A DNA stretch of 64,000 nucleotides from RGIG1681 sp045594425 (GTDB lineage Bacteria; Bacillota; Clostridia; Christensenellales; UBA1242), in assembly GCA_045594425.1 (NCBI GenBank), contig JAZNYK010000003.1, forward strand, positions 1 through 64,000, given 5' to 3'. Below, in pieces: positions 26,561-34,148 of this stretch (its first letter is position 1; the number at the start of each line of letters is the position of its first letter). The notes beneath the pieces are model-generated. The model had not been told where the DNA came from. It did not search any database and was given only the letters and a program-made list of their open reading frames with translations. The position numbers were made by a program, and so were the translations under genes.

Positions 26561-27262
26561 ATGTCAAAAATATTTATTGAAAAAAAGGAAATAAAATTCA
26601 AAGTTCAAGAAACCGTTGAAAGTTCTTCGTTTGATATTGTTGATGGCAAGTATGTTGAAAACACAACATTAACCAGAAAATATGTATCAGACATCTATGC
26701 TTATCTTGATTTTAATGCGCTTTTTGCAATGGAAAACTTGTTCGATGAATTTTATATTAAAATCATTTTGTTTAATGATGAAAAAAAAGTTGGATACAAT
26801 CTTATAAGTTTGTCAAATAACCTAGACATTTCAGTTAAGCGTGTTTCTCCAAAGAACTTTTTGGTGCTTGGCATAAACAAAGACCAAGAAACACAAGGTC
26901 AAGCAAGTTTCTGCTCGCTTCAAACAGATGGTTCGGTTAACGAAATTACAATCAATTTCAACTATATCAACCAATACAAAGTTATTGAACAAAAATATTT
27001 CCTTCTTAACTTTGTTGAAGTTATGGCAGCCTCTGCTCAAGAAGACCGTTTTGGAAACACAAACGCAAAAAAATACATCAACACAATTGCAATTTATCGT
27101 GAAGATGGAACCATTTTAAAAATGGTTTATGAAGAAACTTTAAACATCAAGCGTGATTTAATTTGTGATATTGATGGTGACACCCTTTTAATTTACTATA
27201 AAGACGATGGCTCTGTTGTTAAAAAAGAATCAATTTCAGGTATTTTAATTTCGCAAGACTAA
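26561..27262 (+). CDS. Uncharacterised protein
   Basis: A 233-residue protein I do not recognise. AAAGGTG precedes the ATG. The sequence alternates hydrophobic and polar residues in many short stretches (FYIKIILFNDEKKVGYNLIS, DLICDIDGDTLLIYYKDD), suggesting a mostly beta fold. There is no signal peptide, membrane helix or recognisable catalytic motif. It has its own strong promoter and is followed after 141 AT-rich bases by the ParM-like operon, with no clear terminator between, so read-through is possible. Confidence 0.7.
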   Translation: MSKIFIEKKEIKFKVQETVESSSFDIVDGKYVENTTLTRKYVSDIYAYLDFNALFAMENLFDEFYIKIILFNDEKKVGYNLISLSNNLDISVKRVSPKNFLVLGINKDQETQGQASFCSLQTDGSVNEITINFNYINQYKVIEQKYFLLNFVEVMAASAQEDRFGNTNAKKYINTIAIYREDGTILKMVYEETLNIKRDLICDIDGDTLLIYYKDDGSVVKKESISGILISQD

Positions 27263-27348
27263 ATATTTTAAAAAATTAATTTTATTTTATTTTTTAATTA
27301 TTTTTATTTGATTTATTTTTAATAGTATATTAAAATATTAATTAGAAA

Positions 27349-27371
27349 AGTGCTATAATCTCACTAGCACT
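27349..27371 (+). promoter_or_regulatory. Extended -10 promoter with overlapping inverted repeat before the ParM-like gene
   Basis: TGCTATAAT at 27351-27359 is an extended -10 element. The inverted repeat AGTGCTA-N9-TAGCACT at 27349-27371 covers the -10 box and the expected start site, a placement typical of an operator for repression. The flanking 27263-27348 is almost pure A/T. Confidence 0.5.
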
Positions 27372-27403
27372 ATTTAGGAAGAAAATTTAAAGGAAGTAGA
27401 ATT

Positions 27404-28492
27404 ATGTCAGAATTTGAACAATTAGAAACAGAACCAGTTGCTGTTGAAAGTGAACCAGTGGCTGCTCCTGTTCAACAACCACAAGGTGAATACACAAGAA
27501 TTATTGGTCTTGATGTTGCAAACTCAACCCTTAAAATCTGGACTGATGAGTTAAACCTCAAATATGTTAACACAATCAGACAAATCAATGATGCTGGTCT
27601 TGTATACTCATTTAAAACAGACTATCAAATGTATGTTTATGACAAGGCGGTTTATGAAGTTGGTGTTGTTTCTGCTGCAGGTTCTGGTGGCCGTGGAATT
27701 TCAAGATACGGTTCAGAACAATACAAAATTGAAGCACTCATCGGCATCACATCTTGTCTTAAAGAAATTCCAAATCTTTCAGACCACGAAGTTTTGAGAG
27801 TTGTTACTGGTGTTCCAAGTTCACTTGCTAAAAACCAAAAAATCATCACTCAAATCAAACAAATGTTAACTGGTGTTCACGAAATCAAATCAGTTACATG
27901 GGAAACTGTTAGACCAATCACATTTGAAATCAGAGAAGTTATTGTTGTTCCACAACCACTCGGAACAATGTATGACTATGTTTACGATCCAGAAGCAGAT
28001 GCTCTCAACGAAAAACTTCTTGACCAAAGAGCAATCGTTATCGACATCGGTTGGGGAACAACTGATATCGCTATTTTGGAAACTGCAAGAGTTCGTTCAA
28101 CATTCAGTTTTGACATCGGAACTTCTGACTACATCTCTGACCTTCAAGAAGATGTTAACAGCAACGTTCCAGAAGCAAGCATATTCTCACTTTCTCCACA
28201 TGAAATGGACTTGAGTTTGCTTGAATCTCCAGTTGTTGAAACTCCATTCGGTCAATACGACCTTTCTGCATATGTTGAAAAACATAGCAAAAACCAAGCA
28301 AAACGTGTTTACCAAGAAGTTATGGGTCTTGGTTTAGAATTCAACAAGTTCTACAAAATCATCTTAACCGGTGGTGGCGCATTGCTTTATGAAAAATACT
28401 TAAGAGAATTCTTCAACGACCCAAGACTTGTTATTCAAAACAATGCTGTTATGGCTAACTGCCGTGGATTCTGGTTGCTCGGAAACTATTAA
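27404..28492 (+). CDS. ParM/StbA-like actin-family ATPase
   Basis: A 362-residue actin-fold protein. After an acidic, Pro-rich N-terminus of about 30 residues come phosphate-1 (IIGLDVANSTLKIW, Asp37), the connecting region, phosphate-2 (AIVIDIGWGTTDIAIL, near residue 210) and the adenosine motif (ILTGGGALLYEKYL, near residue 322). These are the ParM/Alp-type actin signatures. Such proteins form filaments that segregate plasmids, but this copy sits among housekeeping genes on what appears to be a chromosome. It is followed 19 bases later by a gene of unknown family, probably its partner. Ribosome site AAAGGAAG. Alternative: a cytoskeletal or cell-organisation role. Confidence 0.88.
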   Translation: MSEFEQLETEPVAVESEPVAAPVQQPQGEYTRIIGLDVANSTLKIWTDELNLKYVNTIRQINDAGLVYSFKTDYQMYVYDKAVYEVGVVSAAGSGGRGISRYGSEQYKIEALIGITSCLKEIPNLSDHEVLRVVTGVPSSLAKNQKIITQIKQMLTGVHEIKSVTWETVRPITFEIREVIVVPQPLGTMYDYVYDPEADALNEKLLDQRAIVIDIGWGTTDIAILETARVRSTFSFDIGTSDYISDLQEDVNSNVPEASIFSLSPHEMDLSLLESPVVETPFGQYDLSAYVEKHSKNQAKRVYQEVMGLGLEFNKFYKIILTGGGALLYEKYLREFFNDPRLVIQNNAVMANCRGFWLLGNY

Positions 28493-28511
28493 TACAAAGA
28501 GGGGCGCATAA

Positions 28512-29348
28512 ATGACAATTAACGAATTAGAACAAGGTATCAGAAACTTAATTGCAACGCAACCAATGCTCACAACAGGTTCAAATGGCGAGGTTATTAA
28601 CGGTGTTAATGCAATCATTGACGCTTACAGAAATCTTAACTTTAGAATTCAATCATATCCATGCCAAGATGTTATGAAGTTTGGTCTTACAAATGAGTCT
28701 GCAAAATTAGAAAGCACTTTGTCTAATTTGGCGCTTCAAGTATTGCAAGAGCGTGGAATCAATCTTATGCTATACATTCCAAGAATGAACACTGGATTTG
28801 GTCCAGCGGTAAATCAATTTGGAATGGTAAACCCTAGCATTGATGCAAATATGATGATGGGTCAAATGATGTATAACGCTGGTTCAATGCCTTCAAGCAC
28901 AGCGATGATGCAGATGCCAAACAACATGATGGGCGCGGCTCGTCCTGTAATGCCTGCACCTGCATATAATCAAATGCAACCACAAATGGTTGGTGTTGCA
29001 CAAGCACCATACGGAAGACCAAGCAGAGGAACTGCTCCAACCTTCCCTGGATATCAAAACCCAGACAGACCAATTCCACTTGAGCCAAAAAATGCAACGG
29101 CTGAAAGTTTAAAAACAAGGTCTGCACCACAATCAAAAATTAAACAAGTTCCAAAGGCAACAACGGCTCAACCACAACAAGTTGTTAAACAAACAATTCC
29201 AGTGGCTGAAGAACCTGAAGATGCTGGAGAAATTCCTTCTGCACCAAGCGCGGCTGAAATGTTGATAGCAGGCGCAACTGGTGGTGCTGGTGGCGGCGGT
29301 GGCAAAGCACAGGGCCGTGACTATTTGATGGAACTTTTAAAGAAATAA
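28512..29348 (+). CDS. Probable partner of the ParM-like protein, low-complexity middle
   Basis: A 278-residue protein co-transcribed with the ParM-like gene (GAGGGG site before ATG). Residues 1-95 look folded and helical. Residues 100-190 are rich in Met, Gln, Pro and Asn (MMMGQMMYNAGSMP). Residues 190-255 are Pro/Ala/Lys-rich. A glycine run (GGAGGGGGKAQGRDY) leads to a short amphipathic end LMELLKK. It is not a ParR-type ribbon-helix-helix protein by eye. The layout, a folded head, disordered linker and terminal peptide, would suit an adaptor binding filament tips or another partner. Function unknown. Confidence 0.7.
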   Translation: MTINELEQGIRNLIATQPMLTTGSNGEVINGVNAIIDAYRNLNFRIQSYPCQDVMKFGLTNESAKLESTLSNLALQVLQERGINLMLYIPRMNTGFGPAVNQFGMVNPSIDANMMMGQMMYNAGSMPSSTAMMQMPNNMMGAARPVMPAPAYNQMQPQMVGVAQAPYGRPSRGTAPTFPGYQNPDRPIPLEPKNATAESLKTRSAPQSKIKQVPKATTAQPQQVVKQTIPVAEEPEDAGEIPSAPSAAEMLIAGATGGAGGGGGKAQGRDYLMELLKK

Positions 29349-29354
29349 ATAAAC

Positions 29355-29382
29355 AAAAGAGTGGTTAAACCACTCTTTTTTG
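29355..29382 (+). terminator. Terminator of the ParM-like operon
   Basis: Stem AAAGAGTGG with CCACTCTTT and a T-run, immediately after the stop at 29348. Confidence 0.9.
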
Positions 29383-29396
29383 TTGGAGAAAATATC

Positions 29397-29888
29397 ATGA
29401 AACAAATAAAATTTTATTTGCACAAGGTGACAGTTGATGATAAAGATGTTTTGTTTAGACTGCTACAATATTCACTTTTTGAAGAAAGTGCAACCGATGG
29501 CAACCAAATGGGTCAGAATGGTTTGTTTGAATATAGGTGGTTCGATGCCTATTTTACGGAACCCGCAAGAGAGGCCTTCTTAATCAGAGAAAAAGAAACA
29601 AACAATCTTTTGGGGTTTGCCATGGTTTGCAATCACGTTCGAACTTTAAATGTGGGTCACAGCATTGCCGAGTTTATGGTTTTACCACCATATCGTAGAA
29701 ATGGAATAGGGAAAAGAGTTGCACATCAACTGTTTGAAATGCACACTGGTGATTGGGAAGTTAAACCATCTGTCGGCAGTAAGTCCGCAAAAAACTTTTG
29801 GAAAAACACAATTCAAGAATACACAAATAGTGATTTTATTTTTCAAAGTGGAGTGTTTGTTTTTGAAAATAAAAAACCGCAAAAATAA
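29397..29888 (+). CDS. GNAT-family N-acetyltransferase
   Basis: A 163-residue acetyl-CoA-dependent acetyltransferase. The core is visible as HSIAEFMVLPPYRRNGIGKR (beta4 then the Q/RxxGxG/A pyrophosphate loop PYRRNGIG) followed by VAHQLFEMHTGDWEVKP and KSAKNFWKNTI, as in GNATs of Firmicutes. Substrate unknown. The start is the ATG at 29397, 9 bases after GGAG; upstream in-frame codons fall inside the previous terminator. It begins only 15 bases after that terminator, so weak read-through may supply it. Confidence 0.85.
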   Translation: MKQIKFYLHKVTVDDKDVLFRLLQYSLFEESATDGNQMGQNGLFEYRWFDAYFTEPAREAFLIREKETNNLLGFAMVCNHVRTLNVGHSIAEFMVLPPYRRNGIGKRVAHQLFEMHTGDWEVKPSVGSKSAKNFWKNTIQEYTNSDFIFQSGVFVFENKKPQK

Positions 29889-29942
29889 CGAAATAATGAT
29901 TACAAAATATAAAAAAATTAAAAATTTTCAAAATTCAGGGTC

Positions 29943-29970
29943 ACACAAAATTTAAATTTTGTGTTATAAT
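29943..29970 (+). promoter_or_regulatory. 22-bp perfect palindrome abutting a TATAAT box before carD
   Basis: 29943-29964 is a perfect palindrome with half-site ACACAAAATTT. It fills the -35/spacer region, and the -10 hexamer TATAAT starts at the very next base, 29965. This arrangement suits an operator for a dimeric repressor. It may also act as a weak terminator for the acetyltransferase gene. Confidence 0.5.
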
Positions 29971-30037
29971 ATGCCTGTAAATACAGCAAAGTGCGATGGT
30001 TTTAGCGCCGAGCGTAAGTTACTTTTTGGGTGTAATT

Positions 30038-30544
30038 ATGGTAAAAATTGGAGATATTGTTTTTGTTCAAACAAAAGGCATTTGTGAGGTTTTAAATATT
30101 GCCAAAAATGCTTTTGTCGGTTGCGATAAAAACAAAGAATATTTTGTGCTCAAGCCTGTTGGTTCGCCAAACAATATGATGGTATATTTTCCAACAGACA
30201 CAAAAGTGAATATTCGCAAACTAACATCAAAAACCAAAGCAAACAGCATTTTTCAAAACTTTGCTTCGCTTGAAGATGTTGATGTTAAAAATGAAGATGA
30301 AAGGTTTAAAGTTTACACAGACCTTTCACAAAGCGGTGAACTTGAAGAGTGGTCAAAACTGCTTAAAACCCTGCTTTTAAGAAAAAGCAAAACAAACAAA
30401 AAACAATTTGCTTATCAAGAGCAAAAATATATAACAACAATGCTAAATTGTGTTGTTTCAGAGTTATCTTATGTTTTGTCTAAACCACAAGATGAAATAA
30501 AAAAGACACTTTTTGAAAGTTTGGGAATTGAAGAAGAAAGATAA
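30038..30544 (+). CDS. CarD/CdnL-family RNA polymerase-binding regulator
   Basis: CarD-type proteins bind the RNA polymerase beta lobe and stabilise open complexes. The 168-residue protein starts MVKIGDIVFVQTKGICEVLN, the Tudor-like RNAP-interaction fold, with YFVLKPVGSPNNMMVYFPTD completing it, and a helical C-terminal half (ELEEWSKLLKTLLLRKSKTN) that in relatives contacts promoter DNA. An open frame extends to 29996, but the family start is the ATG at 30038. The ribosome site is weak (TTGGGTG). A palindrome at its promoter suggests regulated expression. Confidence 0.85.
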   Translation: MVKIGDIVFVQTKGICEVLNIAKNAFVGCDKNKEYFVLKPVGSPNNMMVYFPTDTKVNIRKLTSKTKANSIFQNFASLEDVDVKNEDERFKVYTDLSQSGELEEWSKLLKTLLLRKSKTNKKQFAYQEQKYITTMLNCVVSELSYVLSKPQDEIKKTLFESLGIEEER

Positions 30545-30568
30545 AGGGCAGATAAGCCTTTTTCTTTT
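30543..30568 (+). terminator. Weak terminator after carD
   Basis: Imperfect stem AAGGGC with GCCTT and a T-rich tail overlaps the carD stop. Confidence 0.4.
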
Positions 30569-30663
30569 GCAAAAAACATGACCAAATTATTGTCTATAAG
30601 TGCAAATTTGGTGACAAAACCAGCAAATTATTATAATATATAAGTGTAAATTGGAGAAATTTT

Positions 30664-31938
30664 GTGAGTAAATATTGGTATAGATTAGACAATGCGGCTA
30701 TGATTTTTCCGCCGGTTAGTGGAAAGCAAAGTCCTAACACTTTTTGTTTTTCTGCCACGTTAGATGAAAATATCGATAAAGATATTTTAAAAAAAAGCGT
30801 GAGTCAGGTTGTGAAAAGTGAGGACACTTTTCGTGTGCGTTTAAAAAAAGGTGTGTTTTGGTATTATTTAGAAGAAAACACAAAAGAGCCTGTTGTTTTA
30901 GAAGAAACCCCTTCATTTATGGAATATATAGATTATCGTTATGACGATAACTATCTGTTTAAGGTTTATTATCATGCAAACAAAGTCAGTGTTGTGTTTT
31001 TTCATGCACTTACAGATGGCACTGGTGGATTATATTTTTTAAAACAAATCATTTATAGATATTTGATAAATAAAGGCTATAATATCGAAACCGAAGGGCT
31101 TGTAAAACCAATTGAAGTGCCAACATTAAACGCAGAAGCAATTGACGACTTTATGCAAGTTAAAAGCAAAACCAAAGAGAAAAAAATTGCTGAACAAACA
31201 GCGTTCAAGTTGACAGGCACACCATTTAAAACCTTTGGAACGGGCATTATTGTTGGTGAGTGTGACACTCAAAAAGTTAAAACCATTGCAAAAAAATATG
31301 GTGCAACAATAACAGGCTTTTTGTGTGGCGTTTATATGTATTCACTTTATAAAGCATACATTGAAAACAAAAACAAAAAGAACAAAACCATCGCTATTTC
31401 AATTCCTGTAAACATCAGAAAGTTGCGTCCAAGCGTGACGAAACGCAACTTTAGTTTGGTTGTTAGAATTGCTTATGATTTTTCAAAACCAGCAACTTTT
31501 GAAGACGTTGTAAAATCTTGTGTTGAACAGTTCAAAGAAAAAATCACAACGGAACAACTTGATGCTCAAATCAAGTTTAACACAGGTGCAGAAAAAAATA
31601 TTTTAATGAAAATCACTCCAAGAGTTATCAAAAACCTTGCGCTAAAAATTGCATATAGCATTAGAGGTGCAAAACAAGAAAGCACCAACTTAAGCAATAT
31701 TGGTATTGTTGAACTTCCTGAAGATATTTCAAAACACGTGAAAAAAATTCACTTTATTTTGCAGGCATCAAAAACAACCCAAAAGAACTTTTCGGTTGCT
31801 GGGTTCAATGGCAAACTTTATATGTCTTTTTCTAGAAGACATATCGAGTCTTCTGCTGAAAAACATTTCTTTCAAATTTTGGAAGATAATGGCATTGATG
31901 TGATTATTTCAAGCAATTATCAGGAGGTGAAAAGATGA
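30664..31938 (+). CDS. Condensation/acyltransferase-fold protein (alcohol acetyltransferase-like)
   Basis: A 424-residue protein with a GTG start at 30664 behind TTGGAG. It begins YWYRLDNAAMIFPPVSG and contains VVFFHALTDGTGGLYFLKQI, the HxxxDG-type active site of the condensation/chloramphenicol acetyltransferase superfamily (first His of HHxxxDG replaced by Phe). The C-lobe shows ISIPVNIRKLRPSVTKRNFS and YMSFSRRHIES, matching NRPS-condensation and acyl-CoA:alcohol acyltransferases. It would move an acyl group from a thioester to a hydroxyl. The next gene overlaps by 4 bases and encodes a membrane protein, so the pair probably acts together on a lipid or surface molecule. Confidence 0.8.
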   Translation: MSKYWYRLDNAAMIFPPVSGKQSPNTFCFSATLDENIDKDILKKSVSQVVKSEDTFRVRLKKGVFWYYLEENTKEPVVLEETPSFMEYIDYRYDDNYLFKVYYHANKVSVVFFHALTDGTGGLYFLKQIIYRYLINKGYNIETEGLVKPIEVPTLNAEAIDDFMQVKSKTKEKKIAEQTAFKLTGTPFKTFGTGIIVGECDTQKVKTIAKKYGATITGFLCGVYMYSLYKAYIENKNKKNKTIAISIPVNIRKLRPSVTKRNFSLVVRIAYDFSKPATFEDVVKSCVEQFKEKITTEQLDAQIKFNTGAEKNILMKITPRVIKNLALKIAYSIRGAKQESTNLSNIGIVELPEDISKHVKKIHFILQASKTTQKNFSVAGFNGKLYMSFSRRHIESSAEKHFFQILEDNGIDVIISSNYQEVKR

Positions 31939-32606
31939 AGCACTGTTCACTTTGCAGATTAGAAGTTGACACTAATCAAGAATATTGTCCGCTTTGCTAT
32001 AATCATCTAACTGAAATTTCAAAAAAAGAAACTCCTGAAATGTTCAATCTTGAAAAACCATCAGCAAGACAAAAGAAACGTTCAATTGTTGCAAAAGTGT
32101 TTTTGCTTATAACTTTAACTCTTTTGGCGGCGTGTGTGTTTATTAACATAGAAACAAAAACAACACCATGGTCGGTTGTTGTTGTGCTTTCAGTTTTATA
32201 TTTATGGGTGCTTGTTGCTCACACAATCATGAGCCGAAGCACACCATTTAAAAAAGTGTTGTTTCAACTTGTTTCAATCATTGCACTCTTGGTTGCAACA
32301 AACAAAATATTTTCAAATAACGATTGGCTCACGCATTATGTTTATCCAGCGCTTGCAATGTTTGCAACCTGCGTTTTGAGCATGATTATTTGTTGTTCAA
32401 AACACCGCAAAAAACTATATTTTTCATTCTTTAGCATTTTTGCACTATTGCTAGCAGCATCATTAATTTTTGTTTGTTTTAAAATTGATACTTTTAGAAT
32501 TTTGAATCTAATAAACATTTTGTTCCAAGCAGTTATTATGGTTGCATTAATGCTATTTGCAGGCAGGTCACTTTTAACTGAAGCCAGCAGGAAATTTCAC
32601 ATTTAA
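31935..32606 (+). CDS. Zinc-ribbon membrane protein, partner of the acyltransferase-like protein
   Basis: A 223-residue protein. The N-terminus has two CxxC pairs (CSLCRLEV and CPLCYNH, residues 4-23), a zinc ribbon. Six membrane helices follow between residues 50 and 215 (AKVFLLITLTLLAACVFI is the first). The stop of the upstream gene overlaps its ATG (ATGA type overlap), and AGGAGGTG is the ribosome site. I recall this kind of zinc-ribbon membrane protein next to acetyltransferase-like genes in other gut Firmicutes (DUF6320-like), but cannot verify it here. Function unknown. Confidence 0.75.
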   Translation: MKHCSLCRLEVDTNQEYCPLCYNHLTEISKKETPEMFNLEKPSARQKKRSIVAKVFLLITLTLLAACVFINIETKTTPWSVVVVLSVLYLWVLVAHTIMSRSTPFKKVLFQLVSIIALLVATNKIFSNNDWLTHYVYPALAMFATCVLSMIICCSKHRKKLYFSFFSIFALLLAASLIFVCFKIDTFRILNLINILFQAVIMVALMLFAGRSLLTEASRKFHI

Positions 32607-32618
32607 AGGGGAAATCTT

Positions 32619-33635
32619 ATGAAATACGCAATTTATGGCGCGGGGTCACTGGGCATTGTTCTTAGTGCATACCTTGCAAAATCAGGTGAACAATTTGATA
32701 TTGTTGACCGTAATGAAAAAAGTGTTAAGGCACTTAATGAAAAAGGTGCAAGGGTTGTTGGAACTACTCAGTTTTCCGAAAAAGTTAACGCCGTTTTAGA
32801 CACAGAAACAAAAGAAAAATATGACATTATTTTCATGTTAACAAAACAAATAAATAACAAAAAAACCGTAGAAAAACTTGCAAAAATGCTTAAAAAAGAC
32901 GGCGTTATTTGCACCATGCAAAATGGCTTGCCAGAAAAAGATGTTGCTGAGGTTATTGGTGAAAACAGAACTTATGGTTGTGCTGTTGGCTGGGGTGCCA
33001 CAAGAAAAGATTATGGCTTGTCTGAACTTACATCAGAACCACAAAAAGAATGTTTAACATTTAGTTTTGGGAGCATGGATGGCCATAAAGATGAAAAGTT
33101 TGACGAAATTGTTAGAATATTAAGCATCATGGGGACTGTTGAAATTGAAGAAAACTTTATTGGTGCAAGATGGGTTAAACTTTTGATTAATAGTGCTTTT
33201 TCTGGAATGAGCGCTGTTTGTGGTGACACTTTTGGTGCTGTTGCAAAAAACAAAGCAAGCAGAAAGATTATTCAAAACATTATCAAAGAATGCATAGATG
33301 TTGCTTTTGCATCAAATATTAAAATTGAGCCAATTCAAGGCAAAGATGTTGTGAAACTTTTAAACTATAAGTCAGGCTTTAAAAAATGGTTTAGTTTTCA
33401 AATTATTCCGCTTGCTATCAAAAAGCACAGACTTTTAAAAGCAAGTATGCTTCAAGACCTTGAAAAAGGCATCCCTTGTGAAATTGATTCAATCAATGGG
33501 ATTGTTTGTGAATTTGGTGACAAGGTCAATGTTAACACTCCATATAACGATAAAGTTGTTGAAATTATCCATGATATGGAAGCAAAAAAATTATCACCAA
33601 GTTTTGAAAATGTTAAACTTTTTGAAAATTTATAA
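32619..33635 (+). CDS. 2-dehydropantoate 2-reductase family protein
   Basis: A 338-residue NADPH-dependent reductase of the PanE type. N-terminal Rossmann motif YAIYGAGSLGIVLSAYLA, then FMLTKQINNK, TMQNGLPEKDVAEVIG (matching the PanE QNG region) and the C-terminal helical domain with WVKLLINSAFSGMSAVCG. It would reduce ketopantoate in pantothenate synthesis, but many family members act on other 2-keto acids and no panB/panC is near. Ribosome site AAAGGGG. 12 bases after the zinc-ribbon gene, so the three may form one operon. Confidence 0.85.
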   Translation: MKYAIYGAGSLGIVLSAYLAKSGEQFDIVDRNEKSVKALNEKGARVVGTTQFSEKVNAVLDTETKEKYDIIFMLTKQINNKKTVEKLAKMLKKDGVICTMQNGLPEKDVAEVIGENRTYGCAVGWGATRKDYGLSELTSEPQKECLTFSFGSMDGHKDEKFDEIVRILSIMGTVEIEENFIGARWVKLLINSAFSGMSAVCGDTFGAVAKNKASRKIIQNIIKECIDVAFASNIKIEPIQGKDVVKLLNYKSGFKKWFSFQIIPLAIKKHRLLKASMLQDLEKGIPCEIDSINGIVCEFGDKVNVNTPYNDKVVEIIHDMEAKKLSPSFENVKLFENL

Positions 33636-33719
33636 AATTAACACCAATTTGTAAATATTTTTATCAGAAGTTAAATTTTTTACAATTTTAAGAAAATTTA
33701 TTAAAAATATGAGGTTTGT

Positions 33720-34040
33720 ATGAAAGAAGCATTCAAGGTTGAAACCTTTGTTCCTGTTGAGGCATTAGAAGAAATTAAAAATGCGCTTTATGAAAAGGGT
33801 TTTGGAAAGATTGGAAATTATGAAGACTGTTTAACTTGGTATGAAATCAATTCTTCTTGGAAACCAGTTGCTGGTGCACATCCATATCAAGGAACAATTG
33901 GTGAGGTCGAGTTTGCAAAAGAGTATAAACTTGAATTTAGGTGTGATAAAAAAGATATAAAAACAGCAGTTGAAACAATCGAAAAACATCACCCTTATGA
34001 AGAAGTTTGCATAAACGTTATTCCAGTCATTGTTAAATAA
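33720..34040 (+). CDS. NIF3-like PII/CutA-fold domain protein
   Basis: A 106-residue protein that equals the small inserted domain of NIF3/YqfO proteins: FVPVEALEEIKNALYEKGFG at the start, WKPVAGAHPYQGTIGEVEFA in the middle and the signature HHPYEEVCINVIPV at the end. The fold resembles CutA and PII. Stand-alone copies are common; their role, possibly metal or ligand sensing, is not settled. Own terminator directly after. Confidence 0.8.
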   Translation: MKEAFKVETFVPVEALEEIKNALYEKGFGKIGNYEDCLTWYEINSSWKPVAGAHPYQGTIGEVEFAKEYKLEFRCDKKDIKTAVETIEKHHPYEEVCINVIPVIVK

Positions 34041-34045
34041 TTTCA

Positions 34046-34073
34046 AGCAGAGCAAAAAGGCTCTGCTTTTTTT
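34046..34073 (+). terminator. Terminator after the NIF3-like gene
   Basis: GC-rich stem GCAGAGC with GCTCTGC and seven T. Confidence 0.95.
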
Positions 34074-34148
34074 ATGAAAAATATAAAAATGCTTAAATAA
34101 TAAATAAAAATTTGCTTCAAGCGAAAAACTAGTTACAAAGGAGTTTTT

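Noticed and set aside
34075..34148. Sporulation sigma-G promoter before the gerA-type operon
   Set aside because: Only AT-rich sequence is present; no convincing pair of -35 and CATA-type -10 boxes with proper spacing was found.
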